Source of the DNA: Solwaraspora sp. WMMD791
Lineage (GTDB): Bacteria > Actinomycetota > Actinomycetes > Mycobacteriales > Micromonosporaceae
Reading direction: 5' to 3'
DNA: 64,000 nucleotides
Assembly: GCF_029581195.1 (NCBI RefSeq)
Contig: NZ_CP120737.1
Location: forward strand, 4,813,001 to 4,877,000
Under the pieces are notes generated by a model, which was not told the origin of the DNA, did not search any database, and saw only the letters and a program-made list of their open reading frames with translations. The position numbers were made by a program, and so were the translations under genes. Shown here piece by piece: positions 42,839-52,700 of this stretch; position 1 is the stretch's first letter; every line of letters starts with the position of its first letter.

Positions 42839-44224
42839 GTGGTCACCCAGGCCGGAACCGGACTCGCCCGGATCGCCGTCGTGGCACCGACCCGACGGAT
42901 CGATCTGGCCCTGCCCGAGCACCTGCCGCTGGTCGGTCTGCTGCCGGCGGTGCTGCGCCACGCCGAGGAGGACCCCTCCGACGGTACGGCCGACGGCGGC
43001 TGGGCGCTGCGCCGCACCGACGGCTCCACTCTCGACCTGACCCGTACCCTCGCCGCCCAGCAGGTCCGCGACGGCGAGACCCTGCACCTGCTGCCCCGCC
43101 GGACCGACTGGCCGGAGCTGGCCTACGACGACCTGATGGAGGCGGTCGCGGCCGGTGCCCGCCGCCGGGGCCGGCCGTGGACCCCGGCGGCGACCCGGGC
43201 GACCGGGCTGCTGGTCACCGCCGTACTGCTGCTGCTCGCCCTGGTCGCGGTGGTGACCGCCGGCGAGGTCGGGCTGCTCGTCGGGCTGGCCCTGCTCGGT
43301 ACGGCCGCCGTCCTGGTCGCCGTCGGCACGGTGCTGTCCCGGGCGATGGCCGATTCGCTGGCCGGTGCGGCCCTGACCGCGTTGGCGCTGCCGTACGCCT
43401 TCCTCGGCGGCGCGGTGGCGCTGGCCGACGGTGCCCGGATCACCGCGCTGGGGGCACCGCACGTGCTGGCCGGCGCGGCGGCGCTGGCGTTGACCGGCCT
43501 GCTCGGCATGCTCGCCGTCGGCGACGCCGGCCGGGTCTTCGTGGCGGCCATGTTCACCGGCGTCGGCGGGGTGCTCGGCGCGGCGCTGGCGGTCGGCCCG
43601 CTGGACGCGCCGAAAGCGGCGGCCGTCGTGGTCAGCCTGGTCACGTTGCTGCTGCCGGCGATGCCGCTGATCTCGGTACGGGCCGGCAAGCTGCCGATGC
43701 CGTCGTTGCCGCGTACCCCGGAGGACCTGGTCCGTGACGATCCGCAGCCGGACCGGGCGCAGATCTACCAGGCGACGGCGCGCGCCGACGAGGTGCTGAC
43801 CGGGTTGATGTTCGGTGCGGCGGCGACCGCCACCGCCGCCCTGGCGGTACTCACCGTCGCGGCGTCGGTCGGCGCGTTGCTGCTGGTCGCGGTGGTGTCC
43901 GCGGGTTTCCTGCTGCGGGCCCGGCTGGTGCCGACCGTTCGGCACCGGGTGCCGCTGCTGGTCGGCGGGCTGGCCGGGGTCGCCCTGCTGGTGCTGGTCG
44001 GCGCTGCCGACGTACCGACCGGGGTACGGGTCGCACTGCTGCCGGTGGTGCTGCTGGTGGTGGCCCTGGTGGTGGCAGCCGGGATGGTCTACAGTCGGCG
44101 GCCGCCGGCGCCCCGGCTGGCCCGCCTCGGTGACGGGCTCGATGTGGTGCTGCAGCTGGCGGTGGTGCCGGTGGCCTGCGCCGTGCTCGGCCTCTACGGG
44201 TTCATGCGGGCGATCAACGGCTGA
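42839..44224 (+). CDS. eccD: Type VII secretion protein EccD
   Basis: The 461-residue protein starts at GTG after GAGGAG. Residues 1-85 form the ubiquitin-like YukD domain (ARIAVVAPTRRIDLALPEH, ETLHLLPRR). A cytoplasmic linker and about eleven closely packed membrane helices (residues 115-455) follow. EccD makes up the core channel ring of the ESX inner-membrane complex. It is divergently transcribed from eccC, with 124 bases between them. Confidence 0.9.
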   Translation: MVTQAGTGLARIAVVAPTRRIDLALPEHLPLVGLLPAVLRHAEEDPSDGTADGGWALRRTDGSTLDLTRTLAAQQVRDGETLHLLPRRTDWPELAYDDLMEAVAAGARRRGRPWTPAATRATGLLVTAVLLLLALVAVVTAGEVGLLVGLALLGTAAVLVAVGTVLSRAMADSLAGAALTALALPYAFLGGAVALADGARITALGAPHVLAGAAALALTGLLGMLAVGDAGRVFVAAMFTGVGGVLGAALAVGPLDAPKAAAVVVSLVTLLLPAMPLISVRAGKLPMPSLPRTPEDLVRDDPQPDRAQIYQATARADEVLTGLMFGAAATATAALAVLTVAASVGALLLVAVVSAGFLLRARLVPTVRHRVPLLVGGLAGVALLVLVGAADVPTGVRVALLPVVLLVVALVVAAGMVYSRRPPAPRLARLGDGLDVVLQLAVVPVACAVLGLYGFMRAING

Positions 44225-44258
44225 CCTGTCGCTGCCGTCCCTGGCCGACGGCTGACCG

Positions 44259-45035
44259 TCAGTCCTGCGACGACAGCTGGTCGGGCCGCAGCGGCGGGAA
44301 CGGCCCACCCCGGATCAGCCGGGTCAACGCCGCGTCGACACTGCCGGCGACGAACTGGTAGCCGGCCCAGTGCAGCAGGAACACCCGGCCGGCGGCGTCG
44401 ACGACCAGCTCGGACGGGCCGTCGGAGTTGCCGCCGAGCGGGAACACCGGGTGGTCGTACTCGTCGACGAAGACCCGGGCCTCCTCGGTGACCAGGCCGC
44501 TGCGGACCGGGTGCAGGAACGTCGGGAAGCCGGCGTCGGCCGTACCGTCGCTGCCGAACTGCGGCAGCGTCAGGCCGCCGAACTCGACAAGCGCCGCCCG
44601 CGCGGCCGGGCTCATCACCAGGCCGTCGAGCTCACCGGCCCACCGGCTCGCCCACTGGTCGACCATCGCGGTGACGTCGCGGCCGGCGAACCAGCCGGCG
44701 GCGGTCAGCACGTGGCGGACGTCCGGCGGGAACCGGTGGTCGGCGGAGCGTTCGGCGGCGTACCGGGCGGCGACGACCGCCACCGGAAGCGGCGGCCACT
44801 GGCTGACCACGCCTGACTGCCGGTCGACGACGATGCGCGCCGCCCCACTGGTCGCCGGCGGCGCGGGCGGCCCCACCGGTTCGGCGGGAACCTGGCTGCC
44901 GGTGTCCCCGGTGGGGACCAGCCAGGCAACGTACCCGTGGTCGAACTCGTACAGGCCGATCTCCGCCGCCGGGTCCGCGCCGTGCGTCGTCGCCCAGTCG
45001 CGGGCCAGCGCGAGCGCCTCGTCGCGTCCGATCAC
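44259..45035 (-). CDS. YrhB-like/SUKH-3 fusion, likely immunity protein
   Basis: The 258-residue product joins two immunity-type domains. Residues 1-90 resemble YrhB/Imm35 proteins (RDEALALARDWATTHG, EFDHGYVAWLVP, ARIVVDRQSGVVSQW, then VVAARYAAERSADHRFP). The rest is a SUKH-3 domain (FPPDVRHVLTAAGWFAGRDV, ALVEFGGLTLPQF, DAAGRVFLLHWAGYQFVAG). The YrhB-like half resembles the small genes nested in the giant toxin frame at 57349 and 58411. It lies between eccD and eccB, but on the opposite strand. Confidence 0.75.
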   Translation of the reverse strand: MIGRDEALALARDWATTHGADPAAEIGLYEFDHGYVAWLVPTGDTGSQVPAEPVGPPAPPATSGAARIVVDRQSGVVSQWPPLPVAVVAARYAAERSADHRFPPDVRHVLTAAGWFAGRDVTAMVDQWASRWAGELDGLVMSPAARAALVEFGGLTLPQFGSDGTADAGFPTFLHPVRSGLVTEEARVFVDEYDHPVFPLGGNSDGPSELVVDAAGRVFLLHWAGYQFVAGSVDAALTRLIRGGPFPPLRPDQLSSQD

Positions 45036-45156
45036 CGATGCGTCCCTCCGCCGCCGGGGTCGGACCCCGGGGTACGTCGTCGTAGCCGGAGCCTATGGTA
45101 GGCAGCACGCTGCGTGGTGGGGATACGCGGCACCGGCGGTCGGGAGGTGGCCAGGG

Positions 45157-46572
45157 ATGCCGTCGCGGCGCGACCAGGTCCAGTCGTACCAGTTCTTCGT
45201 CCAGCGGATGACGTCCGCGCTGGTCGCCCGGGATCCGGACCCGGTCGCGGCACCGTTCGGCCGGCTCGGCGCGGCGGGCCTGGGTGGGATCATGGTCGCC
45301 GTGCTCTGCCTCGGCGCGGTCGGCATCTTCGGCTTCGTCGTCCCCGGTGGAGCGACCGGCTGGCAGGACGGCGACTCGGTGATCCTGGAGAAGGAGACCG
45401 GGACCCGGTACCTGTACCGCGACGGCCACCTGCACCCGGTGGTGAACTACGCGTCGGCGCTGCTGGCGTTGGAGAGCTTCGCGCCGCTGACCCGGGTCTC
45501 CCGCAACTCGCTGGACGTGGCACCGCGCGGGGCCCGGATCGGCATCCCGGACGCCCCCGACGCCCTGCCCGGGGCGGACCGGCTGCTCACCGACGGCTGG
45601 ACGTTGTGTTCCCAGGTGGTGCGGGACCAGGCCGGCGAGGCGACCACCCGTACGGTGCTGACGGTCGGCCGGGCACCGGTCGGCGGCCGGTCCGCCGGTG
45701 ACGGGGCGCTGCTGGTCCGTGACGCCGACAGTGGCCGGCTGCACCTGATCTGGCGCGACCAGCGGCACGAACTGGTCGACCCGGAGATCGTCCTGGAAGG
45801 GCTGACCCTGCGGTCGGAGCCGATCGTGCTGGTCGGCGGCGCGTGGCTGAACGCGTTGCCGGCCGGGGAGCCGATCGGCAGCCGGTCGGTGGCCGGCCGG
45901 GGCGAGCCGTCGGCGGCCCTGCCGGACGCGGTCACCGGCGAGATCTACGCGGTGCAGAATCAGGCCGGCGACCGGCAGTACTACCTGGCCGAACGGGCCC
46001 GGCTGCTGCCGTTGACCGAGTTGCAGGCAGAGGTGCTGCTGGCTGATCCGGGGACGCGGGAGGCGTACGACGGGGAGCAGCCGGTCGTACGGACCGCCGC
46101 CGCGGCGACGGTGGTCGCCGCGCCCCGGGCCGAGCGTCCGGCGCAGACCACCGCCCCCGCGCCGGAACGCCGGCCGGAGATCGTCCGGCTCACCGACGGC
46201 CGGCAGAGCGTCTGCGCCGGGTACGCCCCGGACCGCCACGAGCCGCAGGTGCTGCTCGACGCGCAGGTCGAGTCGGTGGAGCAGTCGCTGGTCACGCCGG
46301 CGCGGACCGCCGACGGGGTGCCGCTGGCCGACGTGGTGGTGATCGCGCCGGGGCACGGCGCCCTGGTGGAGGCGCTGCCCAGCCCGGACGCCCCCGCCGG
46401 GACCCTGACCCTGGTCACCGACCTCGGCATCCGGTACCCGCTGGCGGACCGCGCGGTGGCCGCGATGCTCGGCTATCCGCAGGCGACGCCGGTACGGCTG
46501 CCGACCAGCCTGGTGGTGCGGCTGCCGGCCGGGCCGACCCTGGACCCGGTCGCGGCGAAACAGCCAGTCTGA
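45157..46572 (+). CDS. eccB: Type VII secretion protein EccB
   Basis: From the ATG at 45157, preceded by GGGAGGTGG, the product has 471 residues. It opens with the EccB signature MPSRRDQVQSYQFFVQRMTS, has one membrane helix at about 44-64 (GGIMVAVLCLGAVGIFGFV) and a large extracytoplasmic repeat domain (GTRYLYRDGHLHPVVNYASA, ILEKETG). A TLVTDLGIRYPLAD motif is near the C-terminus. EccB anchors the ESX complex on the outer face of the membrane. Confidence 0.92.
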   Translation: MPSRRDQVQSYQFFVQRMTSALVARDPDPVAAPFGRLGAAGLGGIMVAVLCLGAVGIFGFVVPGGATGWQDGDSVILEKETGTRYLYRDGHLHPVVNYASALLALESFAPLTRVSRNSLDVAPRGARIGIPDAPDALPGADRLLTDGWTLCSQVVRDQAGEATTRTVLTVGRAPVGGRSAGDGALLVRDADSGRLHLIWRDQRHELVDPEIVLEGLTLRSEPIVLVGGAWLNALPAGEPIGSRSVAGRGEPSAALPDAVTGEIYAVQNQAGDRQYYLAERARLLPLTELQAEVLLADPGTREAYDGEQPVVRTAAAATVVAAPRAERPAQTTAPAPERRPEIVRLTDGRQSVCAGYAPDRHEPQVLLDAQVESVEQSLVTPARTADGVPLADVVVIAPGHGALVEALPSPDAPAGTLTLVTDLGIRYPLADRAVAAMLGYPQATPVRLPTSLVVRLPAGPTLDPVAAKQPV

Positions 46573-46749
46573 GCCACTACAGTGGATCTTCGCTCCCGGT
46601 ACGGTGAGTGTCGGACGGGCGGCAACGGTCTGGCGCCACTGGACATCAGCAACTACCGTTTCCATTGACAGATGGTGCGTCGGCGCACCATGCGGCACCG
46701 CCCCTTCGAATTCGGGGCATCGCACCAGAGGACGGGGTGAAACTCCACC

Positions 46750-47082
46750 ATGAGCGGGATGAACACCAATACCGGTCTGATGGTTCAGACCGAGAAGGAC
46801 GTCGACGGCGTCGCGGACCGGCTGACCTCGAACCTGAATCGGCTGATGGATCAGCTCATGCCCCTCTACGACCAGTGGAAGGGGATCGGTGCCGGCTCGT
46901 TCCAGCAGGTGCGCCAATCGTTCGACGAGGACATGGCGCGGCTGAACGTCGCGCTGCGGTCGATCGCCGAAGCCGTCGGCTCGGCCGGTAAGGACTACGA
47001 AGTCAGCGACGAGGAGATCAAGTCCGAGATGGATTCGGCCGGCGCTTCCGCCGGCCAGATCACCGCCGCGCTGAAGCTCTGA
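46750..47082 (+). CDS. WXG100 family protein (EsxB-like)
   Basis: The 110-residue product has two helices joined by a turn with the motif QWKGIGAGSF (WKG in place of WXG). A C-terminal tail contains YEVSDEEIKSEM, close to the YxxxD/E secretion signal read by EccC. It forms a pair with the WXG100 gene 15 bases downstream. The pair would be exported as a dimer. The 177-base gap upstream probably holds their promoter. Confidence 0.88.
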   Translation: MSGMNTNTGLMVQTEKDVDGVADRLTSNLNRLMDQLMPLYDQWKGIGAGSFQQVRQSFDEDMARLNVALRSIAEAVGSAGKDYEVSDEEIKSEMDSAGASAGQITAALKL

Positions 47083-47097
47083 CCGGGGGGAATCGAG

Positions 47098-47382
47098 ATG
47101 GACATTCGCTACGACTTCGCCGCGTTGAACGGTGCCGCCGACAACTGCGGCTCGGCGGCCAAGAACATGATGGCCGAGCTCGACGGGCTCAAGACCGGCA
47201 TCCAGCCGCTGGTGGCGACCTGGGAAGGCTCCGCGCAGACGGCGTACCTGGCCCGGCAGGCCGAGTGGGAGTCGGCGGCCACCGACCTCAACGACCTGCT
47301 CACCCGGATCGAGAAGGCGTTGCGCGAGGCGGCTGTCCGGATGCAGGCCCGCGAGGCGGCCAACCGCGCCAAGTTCGAGTGA
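47098..47382 (+). CDS. WXG100 family protein (EsxA-like)
   Basis: The 94-residue product is a helical hairpin with the turn TWEGSAQTAYL at about residues 41-51, the WXG motif. It starts at an ATG after GGGGGAAT and follows its partner by 15 bases. A strong hairpin lies eight bases after its stop. Confidence 0.9.
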   Translation: MDIRYDFAALNGAADNCGSAAKNMMAELDGLKTGIQPLVATWEGSAQTAYLARQAEWESAATDLNDLLTRIEKALREAAVRMQAREAANRAKFE

Positions 47383-47389
47383 CCCGGAC

Positions 47390-47433
47390 GGTGACCGGGG
47401 CCGGACCCCCTGCGCGGTCCAGCCCCGGTCACC
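47390..47433. terminator. Two-part hairpin between the esx pair and the second mycosin
   Basis: GGTGACCGGGGC at 47390-47401 pairs perfectly with GCCCCGGTCACC at 47422-47433. Inside the loop, GGACC pairs with GGTCC. The structure lies between two convergent genes and can end both transcripts. Confidence 0.7.
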
Positions 47434-47461
47434 GGCCTGACCTGGCCCCACCCGGCCCCGG

Positions 47462-48865
47462 TCACCGGAGCCGGGTGCCCGGCACCACGAAGAACGTCTC
47501 CTGCGGATCCGCCCCTGGGTCCCCGGCCGCCCCAACGGAGCCACCAGCGCCGCCGGCGACGGGCGCCCCGCCCGGCGGTACGTCGACCCACCGGGTCGGC
47601 CGCCAACGTCGACGCCGCCCGTACGGCAGTGCGCTGACCGCCACGACGACCCCCGCCGCGATCATCGCCACAGCGGCGGCCACCACCACCGCGACCAGCC
47701 CGAGCGACCGCCACCGCTGCGCCCGGGCCACCGCCGCCGGATCCTCGGTGACCGCCGGCAACGCCGGCACGGCCAGCGGCTCGGCCGCACTGAGCTGCTC
47801 GGTCACCGCCCGGTACGGGTTGACCACCCCGTGGCCGTAGCCGTCAGCGCGGCTACCGGCCGCCGGGTCGGCGGTGGCGATGAGCCGGCGGGTCACCTCC
47901 GCCGCCGACAACTGCGGCTCGGCGGCGCGCAGCAGCGCCGCCGCCGCGCTCACCATCGGGGTGGCGTAGCTGGTGCCGCTGAGCACCTCGTGCCCGGAGA
48001 CCCGGCTCGCCGCGACGACCGCCCCACCCGGTGCCACCAGGTCGACGTACCCGCCGACCTGCGAGTCCGGCAGCCGTACGCCGTTTTCGTCGATCGCCCC
48101 GACGCCGATCACCCCGTCGAAACCCGCCGGGTACGGCGTCGGATCGGGCACCTCGCCGCGCTGATGGTTGTTGCCGGCCGCAGCGACCAGGACGACGTCG
48201 GCCCGGCGGGCCCGGTCCACCGCCGCACGTACCGCCTCGTCGGCCCGGTACATCGTCAACGACATGTTGATCACGTCGGCGCCGGCCGCCACCGCCACGT
48301 CGATCGCCTCGGCGAGCCGGGCACCGGGCGAGCCGGTGCCACCCTCGGCGGCCTGCACCCGCTCGGTGACCCGTACCGGCACGATCGTCACCCCGGGTGC
48401 CAGCCCGTGGAAGCCGACCCCGTCGCGGCGGGTGGCCGCGATCAGGCTGGCCACGGCGGTGCCGTGCGAGGCGCAGTCCACGGTGCCGCTGTCCTCGACG
48501 TCGAGCAGGTCGGTGCCGTCGGCCACCCGGCCGGCCAGCTGCGGATGGTCGTCGTCCACCCCGGAGTCGATCACCGCTACCCGGACGCCGGACCCGTCGG
48601 TGACCGGCCAGATCCGGTCCGGCGCGAGCCACCGCTGATGCCACGACAGCTGCGGGATCACCGGACCGGGCTGGGCCGGGTTACGGCAGCTGCCGGGTGC
48701 GGCGGCGGCCGGTGCCCCCGGCGCGGCCGTCGTGACGAGCACGGTGACGACCGTGGCCAACAGCCCGGCCCAGGACGCGGTGCCGGCCCAGGACGCGGTG
48801 CCGGCCGAGGAGCCTACGCGGGGTGGTCCGCTGATCCGGGTCCGGGTCAACGCCGGTGAGCGCAT
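47462..48865 (-). CDS. mycP: Second mycosin-type subtilisin-like serine protease
   Basis: From the ATG at 48865, preceded by AGGAGG, the product has 467 residues. It has a signal peptide, a subtilase domain with Asp in VAVIDSGVDDDHP, His in CASHGTAVASLIAA and Ser in LSGTSYATPMVSAAAALL, and a C-terminal membrane anchor (LVAVVVAAAVAMIAAGVVV) with a basic and Pro-rich tail. All three catalytic motifs are canonical, unlike those of the mycosin at 34966. The signal peptide contains a short in-frame duplication (GTASWA twice). Confidence 0.9.
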   Translation of the reverse strand: MRSPALTRTRISGPPRVGSSAGTASWAGTASWAGLLATVVTVLVTTAAPGAPAAAAPGSCRNPAQPGPVIPQLSWHQRWLAPDRIWPVTDGSGVRVAVIDSGVDDDHPQLAGRVADGTDLLDVEDSGTVDCASHGTAVASLIAATRRDGVGFHGLAPGVTIVPVRVTERVQAAEGGTGSPGARLAEAIDVAVAAGADVINMSLTMYRADEAVRAAVDRARRADVVLVAAAGNNHQRGEVPDPTPYPAGFDGVIGVGAIDENGVRLPDSQVGGYVDLVAPGGAVVAASRVSGHEVLSGTSYATPMVSAAAALLRAAEPQLSAAEVTRRLIATADPAAGSRADGYGHGVVNPYRAVTEQLSAAEPLAVPALPAVTEDPAAVARAQRWRSLGLVAVVVAAAVAMIAAGVVVAVSALPYGRRRRWRPTRWVDVPPGGAPVAGGAGGSVGAAGDPGADPQETFFVVPGTRLR

Positions 48866-49023
48866 CCGTCGACCTCCTGACGAGCCGGTGGGTGCGGGCA
48901 TCGTACCGAGCTGGCCAGGCCGAGCGGGCTCGTGCGGCTGGCACACATTCAGTATCGTCAGGACGATGCCGTGCCCGGGCGGTACGGGGTCGTGCCCGGT
49001 GACGCGGCGACGGGGAGGACACC

Positions 49024-49416
49024 ATGGACCTGCAGGGGCTGCGTGCCCGCGCGGACGAGCTCATGGCACAGTTCGACCGGATGCGCGCGGGCGTCGGCGA
49101 CGTACAGCAGCAGTTGCGTGCCGTGTCGGCGACGGTGACCTCCGACGACGGTCTCGTCACGGTGACCGTCGGCCCGCGCGGCCAGGTGACCAAAGTGGAA
49201 CTGGATCCGCGCATCTACCGGCGGCCGAACGCCGCGCAGCTGGCCGCCACCATCACCGACACCATCCGGACCGCCGCCGACCAGGCGATGGCTGAGGTGG
49301 AGCGGATCTGCCGGCCGCTGGTGCCGGACGCCCAGTTCCAGGCGCACATGGACGCCGACCTCGACGGCATCTTCCGCCAGCTCGACGCCGACCTGCCCGG
49401 AGGTGACCGCAGGTGA
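49024..49416 (+). CDS. YbaB/EbfC family-like protein
   Basis: The 130-residue product has the YbaB layout: an N-terminal helix (LRARADELMAQFDRMRAGVG), a three-strand sheet (VSATVTSDDGLVTVTVGPRG, KVELDPRIYR) and a C-terminal helix (AATITDTIRTAADQAMAEVE). True YbaB proteins are nucleoid-associated, but copies in actinobacterial type VII loci are common and their role is unknown. The stop overlaps the next start by four bases, and both precede the giant toxin gene. Confidence 0.8.
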   Translation: MDLQGLRARADELMAQFDRMRAGVGDVQQQLRAVSATVTSDDGLVTVTVGPRGQVTKVELDPRIYRRPNAAQLAATITDTIRTAADQAMAEVERICRPLVPDAQFQAHMDADLDGIFRQLDADLPGGDRR

Positions 49417-49751
49417 CCGACCCACAACAGACCTTCGTCGACCCGGATCTGGTGCGACCGGCCGGGGCCGTGCTCGGTGGTGCCGTGGAGCGGCTCTCCG
49501 GCGAGTGGACCCGGCTGACCGCCACCATCCGTGGCCTCAACGCCGCTCGGCCCTGGGGCGACGACGAAGCCGGACGGGCCTTCAACGAGCACTACCTCGA
49601 CGGCGGTGACGAGGCCCCGGCCGCGGTCACCCTCGACGCCGGCGACGAGCTGATCGCCGCGATCGACGACGTCGGCGTGCGGATCGTCTCCTCCGTCGAC
49701 GGCACCGTCGACGACGACGACGCGGTCTCCACCAGCTTCGGCGGCAAGTGA
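49413..49751 (+). CDS. WXG100-like partner of the giant toxin
   Basis: The 112-residue product starts at the GTG overlapping the YbaB-like stop. It has the helix-turn-helix shape of a WXG100 protein: first helix LGGAVERLSGEWTRLTATIR, turn ARPWGDDEAGRAF and second helix. The turn mirrors GWGGDAGAEF in the giant protein that starts 27 bases later. In such loci the small protein pairs with the leader of the large effector for export. Confidence 0.75.
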   Translation: MTDPQQTFVDPDLVRPAGAVLGGAVERLSGEWTRLTATIRGLNAARPWGDDEAGRAFNEHYLDGGDEAPAAVTLDAGDELIAAIDDVGVRIVSSVDGTVDDDDAVSTSFGGK

Positions 49752-49778
49752 CCCGGCAGCTGTCGGAAGGCCCACGTC

Positions 49779-52700
49779 GTGTCGATCATGAACCCGAGGG
49801 AGGGGCTCGGCGAGTACGCGTGGGTCTGGGACGCGATCTGCTGGGTGAGCGCCGGTGAGGCCTGGCCCACCGGCGACGAGGTCGAGATGCGCGAGCTCGC
49901 CGATGCCTGGCGGCAGCTTGCCGAGGCAATCGGCGAGGCCCTCGCCGAGGCCGACCCGGCGGCGCTGCGGGTCATCGAAGGCTGGGGTGGCGACGCCGGC
50001 GCCGAATTCGCCACCTTCTGGCAGCAGGTCGGCGTCGGACCCAACACCGGACTGCCGGTGCTGCAGAAGGCCGCCGCCGCCTTCGCCAGCGGCTGCGACA
50101 ACGCCGCCAACGAGATCGAGTACGCCAAACTGACCATCCTGATCGCCGTCGCCATCACGGTGATCGCGGTCTTCGTGGCGCTGCTGATGGCCTGGCTCGG
50201 TGGCGTTTCCGCCGGCGCCATCCCCGGCATCCTCGCCGCCGGCCGGCAGGCCGTCACCGTCGCCTTCCGGCGGCTGCTCGCCCAGCTCGGCCGGCAGATG
50301 CTGACCCAGGCCGGGATGCGGGCCGCGTTGCAGAGTTCGGCACGGCTCGCCACCACCGGGGTGAGCCGGATCGGCGCCCGCCGGCTCGGCACCCAACTGG
50401 GCATCGAACTCGCCGAGGAGATCGGCGAGGAACTGATCATCGACGTCGGTGCCCAGGCGTACCAGATGGCCCGGGGCAACCGCCGCGAGTGGGAAGGCAA
50501 CCGGACGCTGACCGCCGCCGTCGGCGGAGCCTTCGGCGGGGCGCTCGGCTTCGGCGGCAACCGGCTGCTGCGCAACACCATCGCCCCGCGCGTACCGGTG
50601 TCGTTCCGGCCACCGGCGCTGAACTTCGGGACCTCCCGGGCCGCCCGGTGGAGCGCCGGCACCCTCCGCTGGGGTGGCCGCTCGGTCGCCGCCGGCCTGC
50701 AGAACGCGGTGATCTCACCGGCGGCCAGCGTCGCCGCGAACCTCGCCGTCAACCAGCAGTGGACCAGCCCCGGCTGGCAGGGTGTCCTCGGCGGCTTCAC
50801 CAGCGGTGCGGGCCGGGGCGGTGCCACCATGGCGGCGTCGTCGGCCGGTGCCGCCGCCGCTGGCTTCGCCAACCGGCTGGGCGGCGTCGCGCCACCCAGC
50901 GGCGCCATCGACCTGGCGACCGGGATGCCGCTGACGACCGTCGGTGCCGGCGGGATCGACCTGGGTACGCTCGGCAGCAGCAGCACAGTGGACGGCAGTG
51001 CCGGCACCGCCGGCACCGGCGGCGCCGGCGGCGCGGGTGGCGCGGGTGGCGCGGGTGGTGGAGCCGGCAGTACGGCGGGTGTCGGTGTCGCCGATGGTGC
51101 CGGCCCGCCCGCGTCGACGAGTGCCGCTCCATCGGGCGCCGATCCATCGGGCGCCGCGCCACCGGCGACTGTGCCGGAGGCCGGTGCCGGCTCCATCTCG
51201 TTGGCGCCCACGACCGTGGACGTGACCGCTCCGGACGTCGTTGCCTCGAACCTGGCCGCCACCGAGGTCGAACAGCCCGCTCGGCCCGACACCGTGACAC
51301 CGACGGCAACCTCCGGTGACGGACCGCCGGCCCAGGTCGGGGCCGGGCCGCCGGGGTCTGCGGCTGCCCCATCCACGCCGGCTGCCCCATCCACGCCGGC
51401 TGCCCCATCCGCGCCGGGGGCTGCGTCCGCGCCGGGGGCTGTGGCACCGAGCGGTGGTACGGCTGCAGCGGGTGCGCCGCCGACCAGCGCCACCTCAGCG
51501 GCGTCGACCCCAGCGACGTCCACCCCAGCGACGTCGACCCCAGCGACGTCCACCGCCACGCCGGCCGCATCCGCGTCCACCGCCGCCACCACTGCCCCGG
51601 GCACCTCGACCGCCGGTGCGAACACGTCGACCAGCCCGGCCACGTCGGCCAGTCCAGGCACCTCCGCCAGTCCGAACACGGCCGCCGCCAGTGCGAACAC
51701 GTCGACCGGGACCGCGACGACACCGGCCCGGCCACCTGTGTCGACCATCGGGCCCTCCGCGGGCTCGGTCACCTTCAGCCCGCCGGTCGCCGCGCCGGCA
51801 CCCGTACCGGCACCGGCCGTGGGGACCCCGGCGACCGGGGCCACCCCGGTCGGCCAGACGCCACCCGTACTGCCGCCGATCGGCCCGCCGGCACCCGTAC
51901 CGCCGCCGGCCGCGACCGCTGGCGACCCGGACCGGGCGGCGCAGCCGGCGTCCCGCGGACCCGCCCCCGGACCGGCCGTCGACCCGCAGACGCTGCAGCG
52001 GTCGACCGGCCCCACCGGCAGCGGTACGCACAGTTGGCAGCTGGCACCGGTCCAGTTCGACGGCGACCCCACCAGCCCCGACGCCGACCAGGCACTCATC
52101 GAGGCATCCCGGGCGCTGGTCGACTCCGTCCAGGACGCGGTGACCCGACGGCAGCAGCAGATCACCCCCGGCGAGCAGATCTCGATGGCCAAACGGCCGG
52201 GTGTGGTCGGGGCGCTGCTGACCCGCAACGGGCAGCTCACCACCCACACCAGCATGACCGCCGACCAGAGCACCGACCCGGCCGCCGAACCGACCCCGCA
52301 TCCACTGGTCCAGACCGTGCTGGACCAGGTCGCCCGGCAGGTCGACCGGCCCGGCAGCGGGCACGGCAAATGCGCCGAGGTCGCCCTGGTCTCCGACGTG
52401 GTGTACCAGCTGGAACGGCAGTGGAACGACGCCGGCCGACCCGGCGACTTCGACACGTACGCCCGATCGGAGCTGGCCGGGGCGCGGATCGTCACCCACC
52501 AGTTCCGCCGCGCCCAGGACATCGACGTGGTATACGAACGCGGCGACTACCGACCACCGTGCCGGTCGTGCGGGCCGCTGCTGGACAACCTCGGTATCAC
52601 CCCGGTGGTCGACACCGAACGGCTGCCCGGCCCGGGCGTACCGCCCGACTCCGGCGCGTTGGGTGACGGGCGGGCGCTGCCGGAGACCAGACCGACCGGC

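Noticed and set aside
49592..52522. A long minus-strand open frame (over 900 codons) opposite the giant toxin
   Set aside because: It is the antisense shadow of the Ala/Pro/Thr-rich linker and leader. Its translation is Val/Ala/Gly-rich without motifs, and the plus strand carries clear domains.
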